DNA of 64,000 bases. Source: Verrucomicrobiaceae bacterium. Lineage in GTDB: Bacteria; Verrucomicrobiota; Verrucomicrobiia; Verrucomicrobiales; Verrucomicrobiaceae. The stretch lies in NCBI GenBank assembly GCA_016795485.1, contig JAEUHM010000027.1:62001-126000 (forward strand), in the 5' to 3' direction. The position numbers and the translations under genes are program-made. The notes under the pieces are model-generated. The model ran no database searches and was not told where the DNA came from. It was given only the letters and a program-made list of their open reading frames with translations. Below, piece by piece: positions 35,609-44,594 of this stretch (its first letter is position 1; each line of letters opens with the position of its first letter).

Positions 35609-37012
35609 TCATTCCGACTCTTCGACAGGCTCGTCCTCAGCAACCGTGATGGGCCGAATGCGTATTTTTAACACCCGCCGTTGAGAGGCCGATACGACCT
35701 CTGCTTCATAACTTCCCAGAGTCACCTTCTCTCCCGACCTCGGCATATGTCCCAGCTTCTCAGTCACATAGCCACCGATCGTGCTTACTTCATCACTGTC
35801 CAAGTCAAGGTCGAGCAACTGATTGACCTCATAGAGATTGAGCAATCCGTCCACTAACAAACTTCCGTCTTTTTGGCGCTCAAACTCTGGAGCCTCATCG
35901 TCAAACTCATCCTGGATGTCACCTACGACCTCCTCCAAGATGTCATCAAAGGTCACTGCACCGGCTGTTCCACCAAACTCATCAATCACCAAGGCAAAAT
36001 GGGCCTTCTCCGTGCGGAAACGATTCAACAGCTTGTCGATGGGGAACATCTCTGGCACTACGATCAGCGGTTTCTCTGCTTCCCGTACATTCTTTGAACC
36101 CGATGCGACCACACGCAGCAAGTCCTTGATGTGAACTAGACCCAGCGGGTGATCCAGATGTCCCTGCACCAATGGATAACGAGTATGCTCGTGATCGATG
36201 GCCTGCGTGACGATCTTATCAAACGAATCATCGACATTTAGATACACGAGTTGATTCCGCGGTGTCATGATGTCGCGGATATGTCGCTCGTTGAGTTGAA
36301 GCGCGGCTACGAGAATATCTTTCTCGGTTGAGGTCACTTGCTGGGATTTTTCACTCTCAGCAACAATGTGCCGGATCTCCTCTCCAGATGCCGCGTCCGA
36401 GTTCTCTTGACCTTGCTTGACCCGGAACACGACTCTCATCACCAGGGCTGTGGCCGAGTTCAAAAGTATCGTGAACGGCCGCAACAAACGATAGATGATC
36501 TCCAGCGGCCTCGCCACCAGCAGGCAAGCACTGACGGTATGTCGTAGGGCCATGCGCTTGGGCACCTGCTCACCTAGCACGACGACGGGAAATGTCACCG
36601 CGATGAACGAGATGACCAACGAAAGGCCGTGGATAACGGTGGGATTGTCAACGCCCCACTGATGCAGCAACGGCTGCACCACCATCGCCACCAGCGGCTC
36701 GCCGACGGTTCCACAAGCGATGCTCATCACCGTGATCCCCAATTGGGTGGCAGACAGATAACGCTCCAGGTTTGCAGTGATCTTCAAGGCCAGTTGAGCG
36801 CTTCCAACACCGCGCCTTGCATGCTCTTGAAGCTGGCTGCTTCTTACCTTCACCATGGTGAACTCGGCGATGACGAAAAAGGCGTTCACCGCGATGATCC
36901 CAGCAAACACCGCAAGTCGCCATCCAAACTCGCGCGGCGAGAACGTGGGCATCTCAGATTCCGTCACCGCAGCGGCGGCTATCACGAGTCCGTGAAGCGT
37001 CAGTCCAGTCAT
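35609..37012 (-). CDS. CNNM/CBS/CorC-domain membrane protein (hemolysin C family)
   Basis: A 467-residue protein with an N-terminal CNNM (DUF21) region of about four hydrophobic helices (1-190), two CBS domains (about 220-340, IMTPRNQLVYLNVDD at the first), and a C-terminal CorC_HlyC domain. The family handles Mg2+ or other cation efflux rather than hemolysis. The start overlaps the end of the FmdB-like gene by 4 bp (ATGA). It lies in a minus-strand run from the sulfatases to the DUF1501 gene. Confidence 0.9.
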   Translation of the reverse strand: MTGLTLHGLVIAAAAVTESEMPTFSPREFGWRLAVFAGIIAVNAFFVIAEFTMVKVRSSQLQEHARRGVGSAQLALKITANLERYLSATQLGITVMSIACGTVGEPLVAMVVQPLLHQWGVDNPTVIHGLSLVISFIAVTFPVVVLGEQVPKRMALRHTVSACLLVARPLEIIYRLLRPFTILLNSATALVMRVVFRVKQGQENSDAASGEEIRHIVAESEKSQQVTSTEKDILVAALQLNERHIRDIMTPRNQLVYLNVDDSFDKIVTQAIDHEHTRYPLVQGHLDHPLGLVHIKDLLRVVASGSKNVREAEKPLIVVPEMFPIDKLLNRFRTEKAHFALVIDEFGGTAGAVTFDDILEEVVGDIQDEFDDEAPEFERQKDGSLLVDGLLNLYEVNQLLDLDLDSDEVSTIGGYVTEKLGHMPRSGEKVTLGSYEAEVVSASQRRVLKIRIRPITVAEDEPVEESE

Positions 37013-37260
37013 AGCTTCTCGTATGACCCATCACACCGCTTCTCCAGAATCGTGAATCCAGCCTTTTTGGCATCAGACATGGATACTTTCTGGGTCAGCT
37101 TAGGCACCGCAAAGCCCGTGATGAGCTTTTTGACGGGCCGCCGGCACAACGGACAATGCGTGAGAGCCGGTCGCCCCATGGGCCGACGGAGATCAAAGCC
37201 CCTTCGGCATGAAGGACAGGCGTTCTCAGGATCTTCAGCGATGTAAGAGTAGGTAGGCAT
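37009..37260 (-). CDS. FmdB-family zinc-ribbon protein
   Basis: An 83-residue protein. The N-terminus MPTYSY and two CxxC knuckles (CPSCRRGF and CPLCRRPV) define an FmdB/CxxC zinc ribbon that binds Zn2+. The C-terminal tail has the helix SDAKKAGFTILEK. The family is often described as regulatory, with no firm function. The stop overlaps the start of the CNNM/CBS gene, so the two are translationally coupled. Confidence 0.85.
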   Translation of the reverse strand: MPTYSYIAEDPENACPSCRRGFDLRRPMGRPALTHCPLCRRPVKKLITGFAVPKLTQKVSMSDAKKAGFTILEKRCDGSYEKL

Positions 37261-37325
37261 TGAAGAAACAACGCTGGGTAATGCTTCAGGGTGGCGTGCC
37301 AGCCCGCTGTTTCAATCAAAAAACC

Positions 37326-38723
37326 TCACTGCTGGCCCAGCCGATGGCTCAAAAGTTCCCGCAGCGCTTTGAGGGTGTCAGCATGAGCAGGATCAGCGGC
37401 AAGGTTTTCATATTCATAGGGATCGGAGTCATGATCGTAGAGCTCAATCCCATTTTTGCCCTCGTCCCACTCGGTGCAACGCCAGCGGGCTGTGCGTACA
37501 CTCCGCCCCCAATGCTCAGCGGACTTACCTCTACGCGCTTGGGTGAAAGCAGCATCGTGAATCGCCTTTGCCGGATCATTGATGACACCCTTCAAGCTCA
37601 AGCCTTCCACATGCTCGGGTGTCGGCACTCCAGTCAGCTCGCAAAAAGTCGGGAATACATCCAGCAACTCCACGAGGCTTGCGCTCTTGCTACCATTGCC
37701 CTTGGCACCGGGAACATGCAAAATGAGCGGCACACGCGCCGACTCTTCAAACAAGCTCCTTTTGTGCCAAAGCCCGTGCTCGCCGAGATGCCAGCCGTGA
37801 TCACTCGTGAAAAGCACGATCGTGTCGTCTTCCAAGCCCAGTTCACTCAGTGTTTTGACCAAACGCCCGACTTGGGCATCCACATAACTCACACACGCTA
37901 GATAACCGCGGATAGCGGCGCGTCTTTGCTCTGGAGTCGTGTGTACCGTGTAACCTGGCACCCCACCATTGCGAGCTGGCTCAGGGATATCCCGTTCATC
38001 GTCAGGCGGCGCATCGGGCAGCGTGATGCTCTCCATCGGATATTGGTCAAAGTAGCTGGCCGGAGCCACAAGCGGCAGATGGGGTCGATGAAAGCCTACC
38101 GCCAGAAAGAACGGGCTCGCTTTGCTCCGCTTATTCTTGAGCCAATCAATGGCCGTATCGGCAAACTGCCCGTCACACAATGATGGATCATCGCCCTCGA
38201 TCTCCTGCCACCCAATGCCTTGCTTCTTGCCGGTTTTGACGTCCACGGAGCTCTTTCGCTTCGGCGGATAGGGCAGTTCACTCTTGAACGGCGTTCCAAA
38301 TGTCCACGCCTTCGGGTCATCCATGCTCTCCAATCCACTAGGCACGCCGAGGTGGAAAATCTTGCCGCACCGCGCAGTCTCGTAGCCCTGCTGACGAAAA
38401 TGATGCGGCATCGTCAGCACATCCGGGATGTTCTTGTAGAGATTGTCTTCGTTGTTGGTCACTCGGGTCTTGTTCGGCCTGAGGCCGCTCATCATCGACG
38501 AGCGAGATGGATTGCAGTGAGGAAACTGGCAGTAGGCACGTGTGAACAGCACACTGCGTCCAGCGAGCGCGTCCAAATGCGGTGTCTTTGCCTGCGGATG
38601 GCCGTAGCACCCAAGCGTTGCGGCCAGATCGTCAGCCATCAGCAGAAGCACATTCATCCGCTTCTCTTCCGCGACTGCCACCTGCAGCGCGATCAACATT
38701 AGAGCGACAGACAAGACCTTCAT
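37326..38723 (-). CDS. Secreted sulfatase, iduronate-2-sulfatase-like
   Basis: A 465-residue type I sulfatase with a signal peptide. The active-site signature is CNPSRSS, whose Cys must be converted to formylglycine by a separate enzyme not seen here. The N-terminal metal site is LLMADDLAATLGCYG, and TSDHGWHLGEHGLWHK provides further metal and substrate ligands. The pattern matches PVC iduronate-sulfatase-like enzymes that remove sulfate from polysaccharides. Its start overlaps the stop of the next sulfatase gene upstream (ATGA), so the two form an operon. Confidence 0.93.
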   Translation of the reverse strand: MKVLSVALMLIALQVAVAEEKRMNVLLLMADDLAATLGCYGHPQAKTPHLDALAGRSVLFTRAYCQFPHCNPSRSSMMSGLRPNKTRVTNNEDNLYKNIPDVLTMPHHFRQQGYETARCGKIFHLGVPSGLESMDDPKAWTFGTPFKSELPYPPKRKSSVDVKTGKKQGIGWQEIEGDDPSLCDGQFADTAIDWLKNKRSKASPFFLAVGFHRPHLPLVAPASYFDQYPMESITLPDAPPDDERDIPEPARNGGVPGYTVHTTPEQRRAAIRGYLACVSYVDAQVGRLVKTLSELGLEDDTIVLFTSDHGWHLGEHGLWHKRSLFEESARVPLILHVPGAKGNGSKSASLVELLDVFPTFCELTGVPTPEHVEGLSLKGVINDPAKAIHDAAFTQARRGKSAEHWGRSVRTARWRCTEWDEGKNGIELYDHDSDPYEYENLAADPAHADTLKALRELLSHRLGQQ

Positions 38724-40114
38724 GATTGCTTCCTTCCTTTCTTTTTCTTGTTTTCACCAGAAGAAGGCGTCTTGCCTCCATTCGGAGTAAGTCGCTTCCA
38801 CCAGTCAGGCCCTTCCCCCTCCACGGATGCATTGTGGGAAGTGAGTTTCTCCTTCAATGCTGCAAAGCGTGCAGATTCCTTGTCTTTCAGGTCATTGGTT
38901 TCCGCGGGATCTTCCTTTAGGTTGTAGAGTTCAAACTCGGTGAGCTCGAGATTGGCCAATATCTTCCAGTCATCCACACGCATCGCCATTTTGGCATTCG
39001 GAGCCATGTGCAGACGCCAGTAAAGAGGCTGTGGGCGCTCCACTCGGGTGCTCCGACCCATCAGAACCTCCGTGACATCCACACCATCGAGAACACGATC
39101 CTTTGGCACCTCCACTCCCGCAGCCTTCAGCATCGTCGGGAATACATCGCTGCCAATCACAGGAGTTTCGATGACCGATCCAGCCGCAATCTTGCCCGGC
39201 CAGCGGGCGATCCCTGGCACGCGGATGCCGCCCTCATGCATGTCTCGCTTTCTTCCCCGTAGCCCACCCGATGAGCCTCTTCCGGGTGATTGGATGCCAT
39301 CTCCCTCGGGTCCGTTGTCAGAAGTAAAGAATATAAAGGTGTTCTGGTCCAACTGACGCTCCTTGAGCGCCTTCATGAGCATCCCAAACGCATCATCCAT
39401 CTGCGTCACATTCGCATGATGCTCCTTCTGCACGTCATCGGTCAGTTGTGAATACAGCGCCTTGTATTTTGGGTCAGACTTGATCGGGTAATGCGGCTCG
39501 TGAGTCCATACCGCCAGGAAGAATGGCTTCTGGGCATCCCGCTTGTCACTCAGCCATCTTACAGCCTCTTCCACCACCAACGGTGCAGAATAGCCCATCA
39601 ACTGACCCACAGGCTCACCGTTTCGCACAAAGTTGTTCGGATTCTCATGAGAGGGTCCAGCATTGTTCTGAGTCGCCATCCACCAGTCATAGCCATGGTC
39701 ATTCGGCTGCGGATGTCGTGGATCGTTGAAGAACCCATTCAAGTGCCACTTCCCGCTATGGCAGGTCGTATAACCCGCTCCACGCAGCAACGAGGGCAAA
39801 GTGACCTCTGACTTCCGCAGATGCACCTCACCCTGCTCAGTGATCCACGTGTAAACCCCATTCCGGTGCGGCGTTCGACCCGTAAGCAGAGCAGACCGGG
39901 AAGGACTGCACACCGCGCTGCCTGAATAGCACTGAGTGAGCCTCGCACCCTCATTGGCAAAAGCATCCAAGTTCGGAGTCTTGATCACCTCATGCCCAAA
40001 ACAACCCAAGTCGCCATAGCCAAGATCATCCGCTAGGAACAAAACCAGATTAGGCCGCGCCTCAGCCTGGAGACACCCGCAAGACAACAGCAACGCCAAA
40101 ACAACTCTCTTCAT
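38720..40114 (-). CDS. Secreted sulfatase, arylsulfatase A-like
   Basis: A 464-residue protein from ATG 40114 (signal peptide ending LQAEA); the frame extends 10 codons further but lacks a better start. The signature CSPSRSALLTGR contains the Cys for formylglycine, and LFLADDLGYGDLGCFG and FTSDNGPEG contribute metal ligands. The C-terminus is a Lys-rich tail (KKKKGRKQS), unusual for a soluble enzyme. It is the first gene of a two-sulfatase operon and probably works on sulfated glycans. Confidence 0.92.
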   Translation of the reverse strand: MKRVVLALLLSCGCLQAEARPNLVLFLADDLGYGDLGCFGHEVIKTPNLDAFANEGARLTQCYSGSAVCSPSRSALLTGRTPHRNGVYTWITEQGEVHLRKSEVTLPSLLRGAGYTTCHSGKWHLNGFFNDPRHPQPNDHGYDWWMATQNNAGPSHENPNNFVRNGEPVGQLMGYSAPLVVEEAVRWLSDKRDAQKPFFLAVWTHEPHYPIKSDPKYKALYSQLTDDVQKEHHANVTQMDDAFGMLMKALKERQLDQNTFIFFTSDNGPEGDGIQSPGRGSSGGLRGRKRDMHEGGIRVPGIARWPGKIAAGSVIETPVIGSDVFPTMLKAAGVEVPKDRVLDGVDVTEVLMGRSTRVERPQPLYWRLHMAPNAKMAMRVDDWKILANLELTEFELYNLKEDPAETNDLKDKESARFAALKEKLTSHNASVEGEGPDWWKRLTPNGGKTPSSGENKKKKGRKQS

Positions 40115-40149
40115 ACATCGCCGGGAACGTGTGCTAGCGCACATTTGCT

Positions 40150-41229
40150 TCAGTAAGATGATGGAACCTCATACATTCTCGCCATCTCAGTCAGTTCATC
40201 ACGCACTCTATTTCTCAAGCTCAGAGGTGCCAAGACCTGCGCTTTGCTGCCAAAGCCTAGCACCCAACTTGTGATCTCCTCCAACCCCGCCACTTTCACC
40301 CGGAACTCAATCTCGCTCCCGTCTTCTTTCAGTCTCACGATCTCCTGATGCTCGTGCCAATCTCTCTCAAGGACGTATCTAGCAGCCCAGTCGTTCAGCT
40401 TGATCTTCACCTGGTACTCTTTGCCCTCCGTTTCCTTACCGTAGCTCCACACCCCAAAACCACGATTCAAGTGTTCGCTGAGCTTAAAGTCCGCCGGGCG
40501 CTGAAACTTAACCCTCGTAGCCTTTAGCGCTCGCATTCTGGGCAAAGCAAACTTGCGCATGTCTCCACGATCCACGTCATAGCCGATCACATACCAACCC
40601 TGGTTAAGTTGCACCACCGCATAAGGCCGAAGCTTCCTGGCCTCATGATTCTTCCCTGCCAGTTTGTGATACTCAAAAACCACTTCTTTGCCATTGAGTG
40701 CAGCATCCAGCAGTTTCTCAAACTGCTCCACATCCGCACGCATCGAGCCAGAGGCCCCCACGGAAAACGCAGCATCCAGCTCCACAGCATCCACGCTCAC
40801 CTCTTCAGGACACGCCTCGGCGATTTTTCCCAACCCTGTGGTGATGATCTTCTTCAAGCGCGAGCCTTTTACGGGTTCCAATGCCTTCCTGGCCATAAAC
40901 ATCACCAGCAGTTCGCCCTTCGTTAATTTAATCACAGGCCTGTTCACCGGACCGTTGAAGTAATAACCATGCTGAACCTCATCATACTCCACAGGCAAAT
41001 CCCGCTGTTCCTTCATGAACTTGATGTCTGCATGGATCGTCTTTGGCGTCACCTCCAGTTCTCGGGCAAGCGTTGTGCAGTTCGGATACTTGCCCGACGC
41101 TATCTTTTGAAAGATTAAGTCCACTCGTAGCATCGCAGGCCGACTCAGCCCCACACGCTTGATGTTGGCTGCCGCAGGCGTCCGCCCCGATTTCAATGAC
41201 TGCCGTTGGCTTTTGGATTGTTTGCTCAT
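40150..41229 (-). CDS. WYL-domain transcriptional regulator beside the CRISPR locus
   Basis: A 359-residue protein from ATG 41229; the frame is open upstream to 41463 but overlaps the divergent vWA gene. The N-terminal winged helix-turn-helix (about 30-95: LARELEVTPKTIHADIKFM) is followed by a WYL domain with GWYVIGYDVDRGDMRKFALPRM, a ligand- or nucleic-acid-sensing fold, and a WCX-like C-terminal part. WYL regulators (BrxR, CapW, and Sll7009 of a type I-D locus) control defence genes by binding inverted repeats. An 11-bp inverted repeat starts 28 bp upstream of the ATG. Control of the adjacent genes is inferred. Confidence 0.85.
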   Translation of the reverse strand: MSKQSKSQRQSLKSGRTPAAANIKRVGLSRPAMLRVDLIFQKIASGKYPNCTTLARELEVTPKTIHADIKFMKEQRDLPVEYDEVQHGYYFNGPVNRPVIKLTKGELLVMFMARKALEPVKGSRLKKIITTGLGKIAEACPEEVSVDAVELDAAFSVGASGSMRADVEQFEKLLDAALNGKEVVFEYHKLAGKNHEARKLRPYAVVQLNQGWYVIGYDVDRGDMRKFALPRMRALKATRVKFQRPADFKLSEHLNRGFGVWSYGKETEGKEYQVKIKLNDWAARYVLERDWHEHQEIVRLKEDGSEIEFRVKVAGLEEITSWVLGFGSKAQVLAPLSLRNRVRDELTEMARMYEVPSSY

Positions 41230-41256
41230 CTTAACAAAGAAATCATAGAAACCTTT

Positions 41257-41285
41257 GGGGGTCAAACCACAGATGTTTGACCCCC
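41257..41285. promoter_or_regulatory. Candidate operator of the WYL regulator
   Basis: A perfect 11-bp inverted repeat, GGGGGTCAAAC (41257-41267) and GTTTGACCCCC (41275-41285), with a 7-bp spacer. It lies between the divergent WYL and vWA genes, 20 bp before the vWA ATG. On the WYL strand a TATGAT box (41242-41247) lies just downstream of the repeat, so a bound dimer would block both directions. Confidence 0.72.
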
Positions 41286-41304
41286 TGTGCGAGACTATCC
41301 GCCT

Positions 41305-41979
41305 ATGGAAAACCACCGCACCCACCTCGCGTATATTCTTGATCGTTCCGGTTCCATGCAGCACCTGCAAGAAGCCGCCGTAGCCGCCTTCAATGACTTC
41401 CTCCGCTCCCAATTGGATGTCCCAGGAGACGCCACCCTCAGCCTCGTCCTGTTCGACGACCAATATGAAGTCCCCTTCTCCAATGTCTCACTGGAGCAAC
41501 TTCGTCAGATGACCGCAGCCGACTTTATCCCTCGTGGCAGCACCGCGCTCCTCGATGCCATTGGCCGCACCATCACTGAGACCGCTGCCCGGCTGGATAA
41601 TCTGCCAGACGAGCACAAACCATCGTCCGTCATCTTCGCCATCTTCACCGACGGCTACGAGAATGCATCCCGCCGCTACACTAGCGCGCACATCAGCGAC
41701 CTGATTGCCGAGAAGCGCAAGCAAGGTTGGGACTTCCTCTTCCTGGCCGCCAACCAAGACGCCATCGCCACCGCCGCCGCCATGAACATCCACGCCGCCG
41801 ACACCAGCGCCGTGCTCGCCGACGAAAAAGGCATCCGCACCACCGGCGGCAGCTTCAGCCGCAAAGTCAGCGCCCTCCGCAAATCCAAATCCGCCCCAGA
41901 CCAGCTCACCCAAGCCGAACAAGAAGATCTCGAAAAGCCCATGTCCGACATCGTCCGCGAGGAGGAAAACAAACCCTAG
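41305..41979 (+). CDS. von Willebrand factor A domain protein
   Basis: A 224-residue protein from ATG 41305; GTG 41287 is an alternative that would place the candidate operator partly next to the start. The MIDAS metal site is complete: DRSGSM, Thr in GSTALLDAI and Asp in FTDGYEN. There is no signal peptide or membrane helix. The C-terminus is helical, acidic and basic by turns, and ends in a charged tail. Free vWA proteins often work with AAA+ or Ter-type proteins; here the divergent neighbour is a WYL regulator. Its function is unknown. Confidence 0.8.
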   Translation: MENHRTHLAYILDRSGSMQHLQEAAVAAFNDFLRSQLDVPGDATLSLVLFDDQYEVPFSNVSLEQLRQMTAADFIPRGSTALLDAIGRTITETAARLDNLPDEHKPSSVIFAIFTDGYENASRRYTSAHISDLIAEKRKQGWDFLFLAANQDAIATAAAMNIHAADTSAVLADEKGIRTTGGSFSRKVSALRKSKSAPDQLTQAEQEDLEKPMSDIVREEENKP

Positions 41980-42078
41980 ACTCATTGGCACGCAGGAATA
42001 ACCGCAGCTCACGAATCAATCCTTGCCAGACCCTTCTGAATCCGCTGTAATCCAAATGCGCAAGTTGTCACCTCACCC

Positions 42079-42249
42079 ATGACCCCAGACTTTTCCAACT
42101 TCTTCTCCGCCGCGTTTAGCGACAGCCGACAGCCCTACGACTATCAAAAGGGTCTCGCCGAAGAGCCTTGCACCAGTCGCCTCATCAGCATCCCCACCGG
42201 CCTTGGCAAAACCGCCGCCGTCATCCTCGCTTGGCTCTGGAACCGCCAA
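42079..42249 (+). pseudogene. Truncated Cas3-like helicase, N-terminal stub only
   Basis: Fifty-seven codons match the start of a type I Cas3-like helicase: FSNFFSAAF, then YDYQKGLA (Q-motif-like), then the Walker A SIPTGLGKTAAV and the following helix ILAWLWNRQ. After that the frame loses helicase character, and the sequence is occupied by an opposite-strand toxin-antitoxin pair. The open frame technically continues to 43275 but is antisense to those genes. It is not a copy of the intact cas3 at 46262: the Walker A context and spacing differ. It is therefore the fossil of a different helicase. Confidence 0.7.
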
Positions 42250-42300
42250 AGGAGAGTAGCTTACACCAAAGTGGCGTCTGCTGAATCTCGATCACTATCT

Positions 42301-42549
42301 TCACCACTGAAGCTCTCGGCGAAGCTCCTCTTTATCAAACGGGCGCTCCACACCTCTCGAATGAACCATCTCATGAAACTCACGTCGAGTAAGCCCCGCA
42401 AGCTCCATTGCTTTACCCACAGGCAGCTTGCCCAGCCTATAAAGTGTAAAAGCGAGCTCAGAGACAAGACGATGCTTCAACGGGGCCGCATCATTACCAG
42501 AAGCAAGCGTCGCCATTTCATTGTCGGGAATCTCCAGAGTGATATTCAC
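42301..42549 (-). CDS. UPF0175-family antitoxin
   Basis: An 82-residue protein from GTG 42549. It begins with a beta strand (VNITLEIPDNEM), then helices with LAFTLYRLGKLPVGKAMELAGLTRREFHEMV, the pattern of UPF0175, which forms toxin-antitoxin pairs with DUF3368 PIN proteins. It would bind the toxin and its own promoter. The gene runs against the cas operon. Its partner at 42688-43188 lies upstream on the same strand, so the toxin gene is read first, the reverse of the order usual for this pair. Confidence 0.82.
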   Translation of the reverse strand: MNITLEIPDNEMATLASGNDAAPLKHRLVSELAFTLYRLGKLPVGKAMELAGLTRREFHEMVHSRGVERPFDKEELRRELQW

Positions 42550-42687
42550 GGGGTCATAATAGCAGCAACCTGGATGGGCGGCAAGTTTCAATGGGAGTTC
42601 CGTGAGGATGCTTCGAACATTCAACCATCGAATCAGCTTCAACGAGGCCGCGCTCGTGCGAGCGCGGAAACTCCGCCCACCCAGGCG

Positions 42688-43188
42688 CTAGGCCTCACCA
42701 AGTTCGGTGAGGAATTGAGAAATCAGTTCGGCTTTGAAGTGAATGCCATTGGCTATCATTCCAGTGATCAAGGTGCCAGCGTTCGAGATGATGCCTTTGC
42801 GTTTGGCGATCTTCAAGACGCCAAGGCTGCCAATCACCTCCGCTCCATTTCTGGCAGCGACTTTACGTCCAAAAAGCTCGTCGAGCAAAACGGGCATCCG
42901 ATGGTTCAACGACAGACAAATGGCCTCCGCTTCACCGCAGACGCCAAGTTCAGTGCAAAGAGATGTAAGTATGGAGCTGGGTTGAACTACCACGGTCCTC
43001 ATCCATTCGCCTTTTCCGAGTTCACGCTGAACGGCAGCAGCCTCCAGCCAACCGACCCCTTGCGTGACCATTTCGGCAAAGACCATTGTCGGCACCCAAA
43101 CCTCGTCGAACACCGCTCGCAAGACATCGAGCCGGTCTATGCCCGAAAAAGCAATCAGAGGGGAAGTGTCGGCAGCGCAGATCGGCAT
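42688..43188 (-). CDS. DUF3368 PIN-domain toxin-like protein
   Basis: A 166-residue protein from ATG 43188; TTG 43224 is possible. PIN-fold acids are present: Asp in AADTSPLIAF, Glu in VFAEMV, the GEAEAI helix and LLDE, with the C-terminal GSLGVL block typical of DUF3368. Members are predicted RNases. The gap to the UPF0175 gene is 138 bp, larger than the overlap or few bases usual for such pairs. Situated between a truncated helicase and csb1. Confidence 0.8.
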   Translation of the reverse strand: MPICAADTSPLIAFSGIDRLDVLRAVFDEVWVPTMVFAEMVTQGVGWLEAAAVQRELGKGEWMRTVVVQPSSILTSLCTELGVCGEAEAICLSLNHRMPVLLDELFGRKVAARNGAEVIGSLGVLKIAKRKGIISNAGTLITGMIANGIHFKAELISQFLTELGEA

Positions 43189-43305
43189 ACGACGACTCTT
43201 GACTTCATTCTGGAAGTTCGTCAACGTAAGTTTGTAAAAGGTAAATTGCGTATCTTCAAATATTCATCCAACTAATCAAAACATTTTTTTAATTATCCAA
43301 ACACC

Positions 43306-44577
43306 ATGACACTCCAAGAACTCAGCCAAACCGTCAGCGGTCCCGCCGCTGCTTTCCGTTGCCGCACACGCCTTCAACCTGCTGGCGGTGAGGGTGATAA
43401 AGTTTTCCCTCCCACCTACGCCGGTGCAGTCTATGCAGTAGAGCAGCGCCAAGTCGCTGATGCGACGGGCAAAATCGAAACACGGACCTGTGTGCTGCTG
43501 GATTCGGTTCAATCGCAAGCCAATCGCATGGAGGATGCCTTGCAGCAGGCCATCGACAATGGCGAGACTCTCAAAGACTGCCCTGTTCCCGTGTTGAGCG
43601 TGGACTTCACGGGGCTTGGCTTGCTGGATGAAGTGGGCCGTGTGACAAGCCTTGAGGCACCGCACCGCGCGGCTGATGCGATTCTCCGCGACAGCCTTCT
43701 GGACGGGGTGCCCTTCAGAAAGAGCGACAAAGGCAAACTGCTGGACGAGGCAAGCCTGCAAAATGCCACGCCGCTCTACAAGCTCTGTCCTACAGCGCTG
43801 GTCTTTGGCATTTGGGATTCCACGGGGCCAAAGGGTGGCCTTGGAGCCAAGTTTCAGCGAGCAATGGTTTCCGAGATCATCGGTGTGAATGCACAAATCG
43901 GGAAGAAGACGAGCAGCCGCATTGATCCTCTTGGAATGCGAGCAGCGGCGAAGGTTATCAAGAAAGCGGATGGTAGCTATGAACTCGCAGGCGACAAAAC
44001 TAAGGATGCTGTCTCACCCTCGGAAGTGAATCACGGCAATATCCCACCGGATTTCGCCCGCTATACAGCCAACGTCTCCATCCCTGATCCGGTGCGCGGC
44101 GACGGCGATTTCGTCAGGGAAAAATCTTTGGCGCCTGGCGGAGTGACCATCGACTACGCCGAGCAGATCACGGTGCTCTCGCTCCCTGCGCTCCGTCGCT
44201 TGCGCTTCCCTGTGGATGGAAAAACGACTCCTGCTCGTGACAACGCGGGGCGCACTGTTCTAGCCGCGCTCGCACTGACCTCAGCGGCACTAGCAGCGGA
44301 GAGCGGGTTCGATCTACGCTCGCGTTGCTTGCTGTGGCCGGAGGGACCATTGACTTGGGAGTTGCTGAAGACTCCAGGTGCTGCGCCTGAGAAGATCACG
44401 CTCACTTCGGGTGATGCGATCAAGTTGTTGAAAGCGGCGGTCGAGGTGGCGGAAAAAGAAGGCCTGAACTGGTTTGGCGAGACAATCACACTCAAGCCCG
44501 CGCCGAACCTCATCGCGCTACTGAAGCGCTCTCAAGACATCGCCGCCAAGGTCGCAGGCGATGCTGATCCCGCCTAA
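43306..44577 (+). CDS. csb1: Type I-G Cas7 subunit (Csb1)
   Basis: A 423-residue protein of the Csb1/GSU0053 family, recognised from the N-terminal TRLQPAGGEGDKVFPPTYAG, the segment LLDSVQSQANRMEDALQ, and FDLRSRCLLWPEG near the end. Csb1 forms the Cas7 backbone that coats crRNA in the type I-G (I-U) Cascade. It opens the effector operon after an AT-rich 80-bp gap, which must hold the promoter although I cannot fix its boxes. It is followed after 17 bp by csb2. Confidence 0.92.
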   Translation: MTLQELSQTVSGPAAAFRCRTRLQPAGGEGDKVFPPTYAGAVYAVEQRQVADATGKIETRTCVLLDSVQSQANRMEDALQQAIDNGETLKDCPVPVLSVDFTGLGLLDEVGRVTSLEAPHRAADAILRDSLLDGVPFRKSDKGKLLDEASLQNATPLYKLCPTALVFGIWDSTGPKGGLGAKFQRAMVSEIIGVNAQIGKKTSSRIDPLGMRAAAKVIKKADGSYELAGDKTKDAVSPSEVNHGNIPPDFARYTANVSIPDPVRGDGDFVREKSLAPGGVTIDYAEQITVLSLPALRRLRFPVDGKTTPARDNAGRTVLAALALTSAALAAESGFDLRSRCLLWPEGPLTWELLKTPGAAPEKITLTSGDAIKLLKAAVEVAEKEGLNWFGETITLKPAPNLIALLKRSQDIAAKVAGDADPA

Positions 44578-44594
44578 CCCGCCACCCTATCACC

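Noticed and set aside
42079..43275. 398-residue open frame as one protein
   Set aside because: Only the first 57 codons look like protein; the rest is antisense to the UPF0175 and DUF3368 genes.
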